DNA of 64,000 bases from the NCBI GenBank assembly GCA_002344135.1, contig DDTO01000002.1, positions 112,794 through 176,793 of the forward strand, read 5' to 3'. Each line of letters begins with the position of its first letter. Position 1 is the first letter of the stretch. Under the pieces are notes generated by a model. That model saw only the letters and a list, made by a program, of their open reading frames with translations. It ran no database searches and was not told the origin of the DNA. Made by a program: the position numbers and the translations under genes. Below, in pieces: positions 24,558 to 32,246 of the stretch. The stretch is from Chthonomonas sp. UBA2362. GTDB lineage: Bacteria > Armatimonadota > Fimbriimonadia > Fimbriimonadales > Fimbriimonadaceae.

Positions 24558-25514
24558 ATGCCCGACTGGAGCACCCGACCTTCTCTCATCCGCTACGGGC
24601 TCTATCCCGCCTCGCTGCTCTATGCCGCAGGATGGCGCGCCTACGCCGCGATGTACGCTTGGGGTCTCAAGAAGCCCTCTGTCGCTCAAGTGCCGGTCGT
24701 CTGCGTGGGGAACCTCACGGTGGGCGGCACAGGGAAAACACCGCTCGTGGTCCATCTCGCCGGGGTACTGCGCGATCTCGGGCAGGAAGTGGTCGTGTCC
24801 GCCAGCGGATACGGCAGCCCCCGCGCAGAGGCCGCCTCGGTCGCGCCGGAAGGGGAACTGAATCCTCGCCTCTGGGGCGACGAACCGGCCCTGCTCCGAG
24901 AGGCCCTTGGACCGGGGGTACAACTGATCGTCGGTCGGAGGCGCGTCCTCGCGGCAAGGTTGTGCGAGGAGCACTTCCCCCGCGCCGTCCTCCTCATGGA
25001 CGACGGATTCCAGCATCTGCCCCTCGCGAAGACCGTCTCGATCGTGCTCGACCCGGAGCCATCCAACCCGTTCTGCCTGCCCCTGGGACCCTATCGCGAG
25101 CCGCGACGGAGCGGCGCGGCCCGAGCCGACCTCGTCCTGCCCGGCCGATTCCACTTGCGAGTCGGCGCGACCGAGTTCGCCGACCATCCTCCCGAGGAGG
25201 CCGACCTCCTCTGCGCGGTCGGCGACCCGGCGCGCCTCCGACGCGGACTCGCTGAAGCAGGCGTGCATGTCGTGTCCGAGCGTATCCTGCCCGACCATCA
25301 CCCGCTGGGTGATCCGACGGTCCTCCAGGGACTGGGTGAGGCTCGCCCCCTCGTGGTTACCGCAAAGGACTGGGTCAAGCTTCGGCTTCTCCCGCTTGGA
25401 GACCGAAAGGTGGTCGTTGCGAGTTACCGGGTATCAATCGAGCCGGCGGATGAGTTTCGCTCGTGGCTCGCCGGACGTCTGGATGAAGCTGAGTCGTCGC
25501 GATCTGGAAAGTAG
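24558..25514 (+). CDS. lpxK: Tetraacyldisaccharide 4'-kinase
   Basis: 318 residues. LpxK phosphorylates the 4' position of the lipid A disaccharide at the inner membrane. After an N-terminal membrane-associated helix, the P-loop is VCVGNLTVGGTGKTPLV (residues about 49-64). Further motifs are VVSASGYGS, WGDEPALLRE, VGRRRVLAA, VLLMDDGFQHLPLAK, PLGPYREPRRSGAARADLVL and the closing LVVTAKDWVKL. The ATG directly follows the purQ stop with no gap. Its presence shows that the organism makes lipid A and is diderm. The lpxL gene starts inside its 3' end. Confidence 0.95.
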   Translation: MPDWSTRPSLIRYGLYPASLLYAAGWRAYAAMYAWGLKKPSVAQVPVVCVGNLTVGGTGKTPLVVHLAGVLRDLGQEVVVSASGYGSPRAEAASVAPEGELNPRLWGDEPALLREALGPGVQLIVGRRRVLAARLCEEHFPRAVLLMDDGFQHLPLAKTVSIVLDPEPSNPFCLPLGPYREPRRSGAARADLVLPGRFHLRVGATEFADHPPEEADLLCAVGDPARLRRGLAEAGVHVVSERILPDHHPLGDPTVLQGLGEARPLVVTAKDWVKLRLLPLGDRKVVVASYRVSIEPADEFRSWLAGRLDEAESSRSGK

Positions 25515-26379
25515 GCTGGGGGCGTTCGCTTTGACGCGCGCGCAGCGCTGGCTCGTGCGCAAGTCGTCCGACCAAGCCGAGCGGATCGGTGAGCGACTGG
25601 GCAGACTCATCTGGAGAGCCTCGAAGAAGCACCGGCGGCGCGCTCTTGCCAATCTCGCCCTGGCCTTCCCCAAGATGGGCGCCCCAGAACGCGAGCGCCT
25701 GGCCCGCAAGGTGTTCGAACATTTCGGGCGGGTCACCGCCGACTTCTTGACGAGTCCGAGAAGATCCAAGGAGGACCTCGAAGCGAGCATGACCGTCGAG
25801 GGCCTTGAGCACCTCGACGAAGCCCTCGAGCGAGGCAAGGGCGTCGTCATGATCACCGGCCATTTCGGGAACTGGGAGCGCCTTGCCGCCTGGCTCTCCA
25901 CCCATGGCTACCCCGTTACCGTCGTCCAGCGAGACGTGCGGGACTCTTCGCTCAACCAGATGGTACAAAGCCTGCGCGAAGGGCCGGGTACCAAGGTCAT
26001 CGGTCGAGGCGACGCGGCCAGGCCGATCATCGAACGGCTCCGCAAGAACGAACTGATCGGCATTCTGCCCGACCAGAACAGCGACGAGATCTTCCTGCCC
26101 TTCTTCGGAAGGCCGGCCGGAACCGTGCTCGGCCCAGGGGTCATCAGCGAGCGAACGGGGGCGCCCGTCGTCTGCTGCTGGTGCGTTTGGCTGGGTCCGG
26201 GTCGCTACCGAATGATTGTCGAGCCCATCCTCCTGCCCGAGCCCGGCTACCCGACCAAGGGGGAGGGCACGATGCGGTCGATCCATCGCTCGCTCGAGTC
26301 CATTATCAGGCAGTACCCCGAGCAGTGGCTTTGGTTTCACGACCGCTGGAAGAACGCGCGCCGCAAGGGGGTCCTTTGA
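25483..26379 (+). CDS. LpxL/HtrB-type lipid A acyltransferase
   Basis: 298 residues. The lysophospholipid acyltransferase motif is VMITGHFGNWERLAAWL (His and Glu of the HX4E motif). RRALANLALAFPKMGAPER lies before it, and IGILPDQNS and FFGRPAGTVLGPGVISERTGAPVV after it. It probably adds a secondary acyl chain to lipid A; which position or chain cannot be told, so I give no symbol. The ATG at 25483 lies 32 bp inside lpxK. The end overlaps the next gene's TTG start. Confidence 0.9.
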   Translation: MKLSRRDLESRLGAFALTRAQRWLVRKSSDQAERIGERLGRLIWRASKKHRRRALANLALAFPKMGAPERERLARKVFEHFGRVTADFLTSPRRSKEDLEASMTVEGLEHLDEALERGKGVVMITGHFGNWERLAAWLSTHGYPVTVVQRDVRDSSLNQMVQSLREGPGTKVIGRGDAARPIIERLRKNELIGILPDQNSDEIFLPFFGRPAGTVLGPGVISERTGAPVVCCWCVWLGPGRYRMIVEPILLPEPGYPTKGEGTMRSIHRSLESIIRQYPEQWLWFHDRWKNARRKGVL

Positions 26380-27323
26380 GCGCGCCGCGCATCCTCATCG
26401 TCCGCTTCTCGGCGATCGGAGACTGCGTTATGACGGCATGGGCGGTCAGCGACCTCCGCCGTGCTCATCCCGACGCAGTGATCGTTTGGGCTGCGGAGAC
26501 ACGCTGCCTCCCGGTGATCTCGACGGACCGGCTCGTCGACCGCACCGTAGAGGTGCCCCGAGAGCGATGGAAACGGGAACGCCGCTTCTTGGCGCCCCTT
26601 CGCCTCTTCGCCAGCCTCCGAAGGGAACGCTTCGACGTCGGCTTCGATTTTCAGGGCCATTCGAAGACCGCCCTCTGCCTCCGGCTCGCCCGGCCGAGGG
26701 TGCGCCTCGCTGCGCGTGCGACCGACGTCTTCGCCCGTTCGCTCAATCCGGTCGCACGGCTGCCGGTCGGTGAAGTGCACGAGGTCGAGTTGGCCCGACG
26801 ATTGGTGTCGGCCTGGCAGCCCGGCATTCTCCAGCCCGAGGACGCCCTCCCGATCTTGCCGTCCCTTACGGAAACTCCGGCCTTCCGCGAGGACGGACCG
26901 ATCGTCTCCATCCAAACCGGAGCCGGTGCGGCGGACAAGATTGTCCCTCCCGCGCATTGGGCGGAGGTGGCCGACCAACTCCTAGCAGCGGGGATGCGCG
27001 TGTGTGCGATCGGAGGCCCGAACGATCCCCGCGTCGAGCATCCCGGAGTGGCTGACCTCGTCGGCAAAATCGACCTCCGCGAGGCGATGGCGGTCGTCGC
27101 CAGAAGCGTCCTGCACCTCGCCGGCGACACCGGGACCGGCCATATCGCCGCGGCATACGGAGTGTCGACGGTGTCGGTCTTCGGCCCAACCCCGCCCGAG
27201 AGGTATCGGCCATGGTCGAAGAAAGCGGTCGTACTCCGCGCTGCGAGCCGCCGCGTCGAGGACGTGGATCCCGACGAGATCGTAGCCGCCGCTCTCGAGG
27301 TGGCGAGGGTTCGAGTTGGCTAG
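26376..27323 (+). CDS. GT9 heptosyltransferase-like glycosyltransferase (first of two)
   Basis: 315 residues, starting at a TTG that overlaps the acyltransferase stop (TTGA). The N-terminal Rossmann domain begins PRILIVRFSAIGDCVMTAWAV, typical of WaaF/WaaC-like enzymes. DVGFDFQGHSKTALCLRLA follows, and the C-terminal domain has SIQTGAGAADKIVPPAHWAEV and LAGDTGTGHIAAAYGVSTVSVFGPTPPERY, the nucleotide-sugar site. It likely transfers a heptose or another sugar to the LPS core. Donor and acceptor are inferred from the lipid A neighbours. Confidence 0.87.
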   Translation: MSAPRILIVRFSAIGDCVMTAWAVSDLRRAHPDAVIVWAAETRCLPVISTDRLVDRTVEVPRERWKRERRFLAPLRLFASLRRERFDVGFDFQGHSKTALCLRLARPRVRLAARATDVFARSLNPVARLPVGEVHEVELARRLVSAWQPGILQPEDALPILPSLTETPAFREDGPIVSIQTGAGAADKIVPPAHWAEVADQLLAAGMRVCAIGGPNDPRVEHPGVADLVGKIDLREAMAVVARSVLHLAGDTGTGHIAAAYGVSTVSVFGPTPPERYRPWSKKAVVLRAASRRVEDVDPDEIVAAALEVARVRVG

Positions 27324-28257
27324 GCGCATCCTGATCGCGCGGCTCTCTTCGCTCGGCGATGTGATTTGCGGCCTGCCGGTGGCGGTCGCGCTTCACGAAG
27401 CGTTTCCCGGCGACGAGATTTCCTGGGCGGTCGACCCTCGATTCGCCGGCATCCCGCTATGCTGCACCGCGATCGATCACACGATCCTTGTTCGAAAGCC
27501 GACCGATGTCGATCCCTTCCGGCCCTTCGACGTCGCGATCGACCTCCAGGGACTGCTCAAATCCGCTCTCGTCGTGGCGCGATCGGGGGCAAGCGTGAAG
27601 GTGGGATATCACTGGCAGCGCGAAGGGGCGCGGCTCTTCTCTCGGCCCGTCTTGCCCGATCCTACGTCGATTCATATCGTGGACCAGTACGTCGACGTGG
27701 CTCGGGCGCTCGGCGCAACGATGCACACCGCTCGATTCGGCCTCAAGCCACTCGCCGAAGACCTAGACGACATGCGCCGGCTGCTCGCCGAGCAGCAGAT
27801 CGATGCGACCCGCGTGGAGGGGCGCTTCGTCGTGCTGAACGCCGGTGCGGGCTGGGCGAGCAAGCGCTGGCCGCCCGCTTCGTTTGCCGAAGTCGCCCTT
27901 GGCTTGCGTGAGCGCGGCCTTCATGCCGTCTTCATCGGCGCGGGCGAAGCTGACCGAGCCGCATTCCGCGAGGTCGCCGCGGCCGGCGCGCTGGATGCAG
28001 TTTCCCTGCTGGGCAAGACGACCGTGCGCGAGCTCGTCGCCTTGCTGACCCTCGCCCACGCCCACATCGGCGGCGATACAGGGAGCAGCCACCTCGCCGC
28101 CGCTCTCGGCGTCCCCGCGATCGGGCTCTATTCGATCACGCGTCCCGAGCGGTCATGCCCGTACGGCCAGATCGACCGCTGCCTCTATTCTCCGCATGCC
28201 CTCTCCGACATCGCGCCCGCGGAGGTGCTGGCCTTGGTCGATCGATTGGAGGGATAG
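27316..28257 (+). CDS. GT9 heptosyltransferase-like glycosyltransferase (second of two)
   Basis: 313 residues, starting at a TTG 8 bp inside the preceding GT9 gene. It has the same family architecture: RRILIARLSSLGDVICGLPVAV at the start, DVAIDLQGLLKSALVVARSG in the N-terminal domain, VVLNAGAGWASKRWPPASFA and HIGGDTGSSHLAAALGVPAIGLYS in the C-terminal domain. The pair is divergent in sequence and probably adds successive core sugars. This is the last gene of the purS-to-GT9 unit; the gap behind it contains repeat relics. Confidence 0.87.
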   Translation: MARRILIARLSSLGDVICGLPVAVALHEAFPGDEISWAVDPRFAGIPLCCTAIDHTILVRKPTDVDPFRPFDVAIDLQGLLKSALVVARSGASVKVGYHWQREGARLFSRPVLPDPTSIHIVDQYVDVARALGATMHTARFGLKPLAEDLDDMRRLLAEQQIDATRVEGRFVVLNAGAGWASKRWPPASFAEVALGLRERGLHAVFIGAGEADRAAFREVAAAGALDAVSLLGKTTVRELVALLTLAHAHIGGDTGSSHLAAALGVPAIGLYSITRPERSCPYGQIDRCLYSPHALSDIAPAEVLALVDRLEG

Positions 28258-28615
28258 GAGAGCATCCGACGCAGACGATCCCGGGATCGTCTGGCTCTTC
28301 GGAATCAAGCCGGACTCTGACAGAGACGCCGTACAGGGTGTGCGTTCCCTTCGGGATCGGCTCCCGCTGCTCGGTTGCGGTGGTCAGGATTGTGCGACCC
28401 CTGCGGAGTCGATTTCTTCTGCGATCCCTTGCTCCTTGGGTACTTCTCCGATATCGTGTTCGAGCGCGACCCGTGCCCGGCGCTACTGGGAGCCGTTCGC
28501 CGGGCGGGCTTGGAGGTCTATAGCGGGGTGCGGTTGTCGAAGGAACCGAGCGGGATCCTCCTGGGTCGCAAGGATCTGCTCATGGCTCGCTCTTAAGTCA
28601 ACCCGGTCCCGTTCG
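28258..28615. repeat. Intergenic region with a dispersed REP-like repeat copy
   Basis: A perfect 22-bp palindrome lies at 28274-28295 (CAGACGATCCCGGGATCGTC and its last two bases). From about 28338 to 28425 the sequence closely matches, in reverse orientation, the array at 37290-37435 beside the broken transposase: both contain GATCGGCTCCCGCTGCTCG, GGTCAGGATTGTGCGACCCC and flanking blocks. A 73-residue open frame at 28375-28596 spans the repeat; its second half (SDIVFERDPCPALLGAVRRA) is not repeat-derived but has no family I recognise. I do not call a gene here. Confidence 0.6.
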
Positions 28616-30352
28616 TCACGGCCTGACGTACCAGGCGGCCTGATCGACGCTCACCTGATAGCGAAACCGGTTGCCCCAGACGTTGATCCTCGCGGCGACC
28701 GCACCCGTTACAGGATGGATGTTATCCGAGACCAGGCCGTTCGTCGTGGACGTCGATTCAACTGTGTCGGTCCACCGGAGGGTGCGTCGCTCCCAAGCCA
28801 AGGTCCGCCAGTTCCAAAGCTCGACGGCCTGCAGCATCCTGCTATCGCCGCTACTGATCACGGAGAACTCGACTTCGTTCGCAGGGTAGCCCAGGCCGAC
28901 GAAGCCTCCTACCTCGACGGATATCGGCGCGGCTCCCCGGATCGTGGGTCGGTTCTCGACGATGTACAAGAGGCCGTCATCGTGGCCCAGGCCGAGCACC
29001 CCTCCTTGGACCAGGGCGCCGCGTGCCACCGATGCAACGATCGGCAGCCATTTGCTTTCGGCTTGGAGTTTCCTGACGTAGAGTTCGGGAAGCTCGTAGA
29101 TGTTGGTACTTCCGTAATCTCCGCCGATCGTCAAGACTCCTCCACTCTCGGCCACCCAGGCAAACGGTAGATTGACTTGGCCGAGGAAGTCCATAAGCAG
29201 CCAATCGTACAGCAGCGTACCGTTCGCAGCGTGGCTGATCACGTGCCAGGTTTCGGTCACCATCCCACCGGAACTCCCTATCGTGTAGATGATGTCGTCG
29301 GGACCGACCGTCAGGCCCCGAACCTTCGTGAAGTCTGCGTTTCCCGGCGGTCGGTGATCGGCCCATACGGTGGCACCGTCTTCGGTGACACGGGCGATCT
29401 TATAGGATCTATCGAAGATCGACGGCTCGGTCCGTCCGGCCACCACGAGGTCGCCCGTCGACAGCTGCGCGATAAAGGCCTCCTTCACGTCGGGATCTGT
29501 GTGATTCCAGACCGTGTTACCGGCGGCGTCGAGGCGCAGCAGGCGCGCGACGTCCGCCTGGCCGGAAGTGTCATAGAACGACAGGTACGTATTGCCCGCC
29601 GAACTGCCGAAAGCCTTAGGCCGCTCGCCGTCGCCGAACGTGCGTGTGAAGACATTGTTACCTTGGGAAGTATAGCGATCCAAGCGCACCGGCTCGCCCT
29701 GATAGCCGGTTGCGCCGGCGACGAGGATGTCACCGCTCTCCATGATGTGCGGGGCATCGACGTTTTCGATGGAAGTCCCATAGGCTCCTAGGTGTCTGGT
29801 CCACAAATGTCCGAACTGCTGATCGAGTTTGACGAGGGAGTACGTATTGTAGTTGCGGCCATAGACGAGGAAGATGTTTCCGTTTCCGCCAATCTCCATC
29901 CCCGAGATGTAGTTGTGTCCGAGGTCGTAATCTCCGGTGGCCAAGACGTTGCCATCAGGGTCGAGGCGCAGGAAGTAGCTCGAACCGACTTCTGCCGTAA
30001 GGTCCGAGCTCGCGGCCTTGGCCATGATCACGACGTTGCCATTGGAACCCGCCTCGGCTGCCTGCACGAGGTGAAAAGCAGTCTGGGGCTTGCGAAATGT
30101 ATTGCTCCAAACCACGGTCCCGTCGGGTCTTAGCCTCTCGACGTAGATATCTCGGTCGCCGAAGAAGTACCAGACCTCTCCCACCCAAATCGTGTCCGGG
30201 CCGGCGATGTCGACGACGAACTTGTGCCGATCGTCTTCCCCGTTGGTCTCCAGATCATGCTCCCAGAGGGTCTTGGCATACTTCTGCCCAAAGGCGATCG
30301 GGCAAATCGCGACGAGGGCGAAGGCGAGCGCAGTTCGAAGGTGAAGCACCAT
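28616..30352 (-). CDS. Secreted beta-propeller-like protein
   Basis: 578 residues with a signal peptide (MVLHLRTALAFALVAICPIAFG). The body consists of repeated segments of the form 'rLdpdGnv.w...' such as YVERLRPDGTVVWSNTF, YFLRLDPDGNVLATGDYD, RLLRLDAAGNTVWNHTDPD and ARVTEDGATVWADHRP. These resemble PQQ-type or SBBP-type propeller blades. The C-terminal 150 residues are different and resemble nothing I know. It is probably extracytoplasmic with unknown function. TAATAT lies 9 nt before the ATG. Confidence 0.7.
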   Translation of the reverse strand: MVLHLRTALAFALVAICPIAFGQKYAKTLWEHDLETNGEDDRHKFVVDIAGPDTIWVGEVWYFFGDRDIYVERLRPDGTVVWSNTFRKPQTAFHLVQAAEAGSNGNVVIMAKAASSDLTAEVGSSYFLRLDPDGNVLATGDYDLGHNYISGMEIGGNGNIFLVYGRNYNTYSLVKLDQQFGHLWTRHLGAYGTSIENVDAPHIMESGDILVAGATGYQGEPVRLDRYTSQGNNVFTRTFGDGERPKAFGSSAGNTYLSFYDTSGQADVARLLRLDAAGNTVWNHTDPDVKEAFIAQLSTGDLVVAGRTEPSIFDRSYKIARVTEDGATVWADHRPPGNADFTKVRGLTVGPDDIIYTIGSSGGMVTETWHVISHAANGTLLYDWLLMDFLGQVNLPFAWVAESGGVLTIGGDYGSTNIYELPELYVRKLQAESKWLPIVASVARGALVQGGVLGLGHDDGLLYIVENRPTIRGAAPISVEVGGFVGLGYPANEVEFSVISSGDSRMLQAVELWNWRTLAWERRTLRWTDTVESTSTTNGLVSDNIHPVTGAVAARINVWGNRFRYQVSVDQAAWYVRP

Positions 30353-30411
30353 GGTGAATCTATATTACAAGAAGATATTCGCCATCGGGCCGGTCATCCA
30401 TGCATCGGTGG

Positions 30412-31065
30412 TCACTTCGCCAGGAAGAGAGCCTTGAGCTTGTCCAAGCAGGCCGTCCAGCCCTCCTTCAGGCTTGCGCAGTCGGCTTCGCTCGGGATGA
30501 GGTCGTGGGTTAGGGCGACCGTGGCCTTGCCCGATGCCTTTTGGAGGATCTGGATCGAGACCCGGCTCCCTGGGGCAGGGTCCGAGCGGTCCCAGGTGAA
30601 CTCGATTCGTGCGACCTCGCCATACGAGTTCGGTGCATGGGGCGGGACCACTTTCAGGAACACACCGACGTCGTGGTCGGCGTTTCTATACGGTTGGCCG
30701 GGCTCGGCGGCGAAATCGGCTTTCGACGTAAACCAACGGTTCCAGCCCTCGGGGGTCGAAACGAGCGACCAAGCCTCCTCGACAGTTGCCGCAATTGTAC
30801 GGGAGACATTGACCGAGAACTTACCCGCCGATCGCTCGCCCGGCTTCCGCAAACCCTTGATCTGCTCGTAGTAGATGGTCAACTGCTGGGCCCACCAGTA
30901 CGAAACGCCATGCATTTCGTGCAGGTGGTTTGCCGCCGCGGTATGGCCCCGGGACGCGCGATCGAAGCGATCGAGCACGCCGGTCCAGTACTCTAAGTCG
31001 TGGCCCGTTTTCTCGAGAACCGTGGCAGGCGCTAGGCTCTCCGACACTCCCTTGATGCGGGACAT
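30412..31065 (-). CDS. DUF4287-like + SRPBCC (START-like) domain protein
   Basis: 217 residues, starting at MSRIKGVSES (ATG 31065). Residues about 5-70 resemble the DUF4287-type helical domain, with KTGHDLEYWTGVLDRFDR and HGVSYWWAQQLTIYYEQIKG. Residues about 80-217 form an AHSA1-like SRPBCC domain: VSRTIAATVEEAWSLVSTPEGWNRWFTSKADF, then GEVARIEFTWDRSDPAPGSRVSIQ and LKEGWTACLDKLKALF. SRPBCC folds bind hydrophobic ligands. The role is unknown. An AGAAGG sequence lies shortly before the start. Confidence 0.78.
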   Translation of the reverse strand: MSRIKGVSESLAPATVLEKTGHDLEYWTGVLDRFDRASRGHTAAANHLHEMHGVSYWWAQQLTIYYEQIKGLRKPGERSAGKFSVNVSRTIAATVEEAWSLVSTPEGWNRWFTSKADFAAEPGQPYRNADHDVGVFLKVVPPHAPNSYGEVARIEFTWDRSDPAPGSRVSIQILQKASGKATVALTHDLIPSEADCASLKEGWTACLDKLKALFLAK

Positions 31066-31161
31066 GATGCCTTCTATGATAGTCGATGAAGGGCCGCGGA
31101 TCCGGATCGCTTCCGACGGCAAAGATAATCCCGCTGGATGCGCGTTCCAGGTTCCCCCCGC

Positions 31162-31935
31162 CTACCGAAGGGCTGCACACCGCCGCCGAGCCACGATCGC
31201 TGCCACTCCTGCGGACAAGAGGAGCAGCGTCCCCGGCTCCGGAACTGTACAGTCGTAGAGATTTTCCGTGGGAACGATCCCCATGCCTGGGGCCGGGGCG
31301 CCGTAATCGGGCCCACCCGGAATCGTGGAGTACCACTCGATGCCCGTTTCACCTCCGTTCGCGTAGTAGATCAGGTCCACCGGATACAGGCCGGGCAATT
31401 CGAAGGAGACTCGCTGATCGACGTAGGCGTAGGGGTGGCTGCCCTCGTTGTTGATGACCTCGATGTCGTCGATGAAGAAGCCGGAACCGTCCTGCGAGCC
31501 GAGGCTGAAGAAGACCTGAATACCCGGAGTCACGGGATCGACATCGTACTCCGCGCGGACCGCAAGCCCGCCGCGGAAGCGCCACAGCGAGGACGCTACG
31601 AGGTTAGACCCGACCGACCCCGGCGTCAGGCTGGGGCCGTCGATGCCAAGGTGTTCGAGCACCGTCGCGGCGCCTGGAGACGTATCGGGGACGCCGTTGG
31701 CGTAGTCGACCAGAGTCGAAACGAACACCCCGTCGGGCGCGTTGCCGTTGGCGTAAGCATAGGCGTCGACGTTCGTCCCGAAACCGCCGATGGCCCAGTA
31801 GTCGCCGCAAAGGCCGGTACCGTCGCCGCCGGGAACGTCGCCTATGCGCTTGGTGCCGGGAATGATGACGTCGATCGCAAGCGCCGCCGGGCAAACGCCG
31901 GCCAAAAACAGGGCCACCAGGCCGAACTTCTTCAT
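31162..31935 (-). CDS. PEP-CTERM sorted secreted protein
   Basis: 257 residues with a signal peptide (MKKFGLVALFLAGVCPAALA). The C-terminus is a classical PEP-CTERM signal: VPEPGTLLLLSAGVAAIVAR followed by RR. Such proteins are processed by an exosortase and exported to the outer surface. The central domain (FFIDDIEVINNEGSHPYAYV, LPGLYPVDLIYYANGG) is PA14-like or beta-sandwich-like, probably a binding domain. The ATG has a strong GAGGAGAGG about 5 nt upstream, and a perfect TATAAT lies about 65 bp upstream. No exosortase gene is in the window. Confidence 0.85.
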   Translation of the reverse strand: MKKFGLVALFLAGVCPAALAIDVIIPGTKRIGDVPGGDGTGLCGDYWAIGGFGTNVDAYAYANGNAPDGVFVSTLVDYANGVPDTSPGAATVLEHLGIDGPSLTPGSVGSNLVASSLWRFRGGLAVRAEYDVDPVTPGIQVFFSLGSQDGSGFFIDDIEVINNEGSHPYAYVDQRVSFELPGLYPVDLIYYANGGETGIEWYSTIPGGPDYGAPAPGMGIVPTENLYDCTVPEPGTLLLLSAGVAAIVARRRCAALR

Positions 31936-31999
31936 GGTCCTCTCCTCTCGGGTCTAACCCGAACCCGCTCCTTGGGAACCCACCGATTCCTACCCCGCC

Positions 32000-32005
32000 A
32001 TTATA
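32000..32005 (-). promoter_or_regulatory. TATAAT -10 element of the PEP-CTERM gene
   Basis: A perfect TATAAT on the minus strand, with a leader of roughly 60 nt and a good Shine-Dalgarno sequence before the ATG at 31935. A good -35 is not obvious (CTGACC at a 20-bp spacing). This is a conventional leadered arrangement, unlike the leaderless type seen for many neighbours. Confidence 0.45.
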
Positions 32006-32143
32006 CGGGAGATCTCTGCTCTTCCGGTCAGCGCAAGGGTGCGAGTACCAGTCTTACCTGCCGAATCGGCGAGGCTGCGATCGGGTCTAGGCAATGACTT
32101 CTATGGGGTCGAAGCTCCGCTTTCGGCATGTGATCCTCAGTTA

Positions 32144-32208
32144 CCCCTCTGTTCACCCTCTGTTCGCCCTCGGTTCACCCTCTGTTTGGACAAACGGTGA
32201 ACCGAGGG
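32144..32208. repeat. Short tandem repeats merging into a 13-bp-stem hairpin
   Basis: Four degenerate copies of an 11-bp unit (CCCTCTGTTCA type) occupy 32144-32187. The last copies form the left arm and loop of a hairpin with perfect 13-bp arms (32167-32179 and 32196-32208, CCCTCGGTTCACC). It is 39 bp downstream of the amidase stop on the minus strand and may act as its terminator, though there is no U-tract. The rest of 32006-32143 shows nothing I can identify. Confidence 0.5.
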
Positions 32209-32246
32209 GTGCCGAGCAGTGAAACGAAGAATCCCTGGGCGAGAAA

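Noticed and set aside
28375..28596. 73-codon open frame behind the second GT9 gene
   Set aside because: Its first third is repeat sequence shared with the transposase locus; the remainder has no recognisable family and no start signal.
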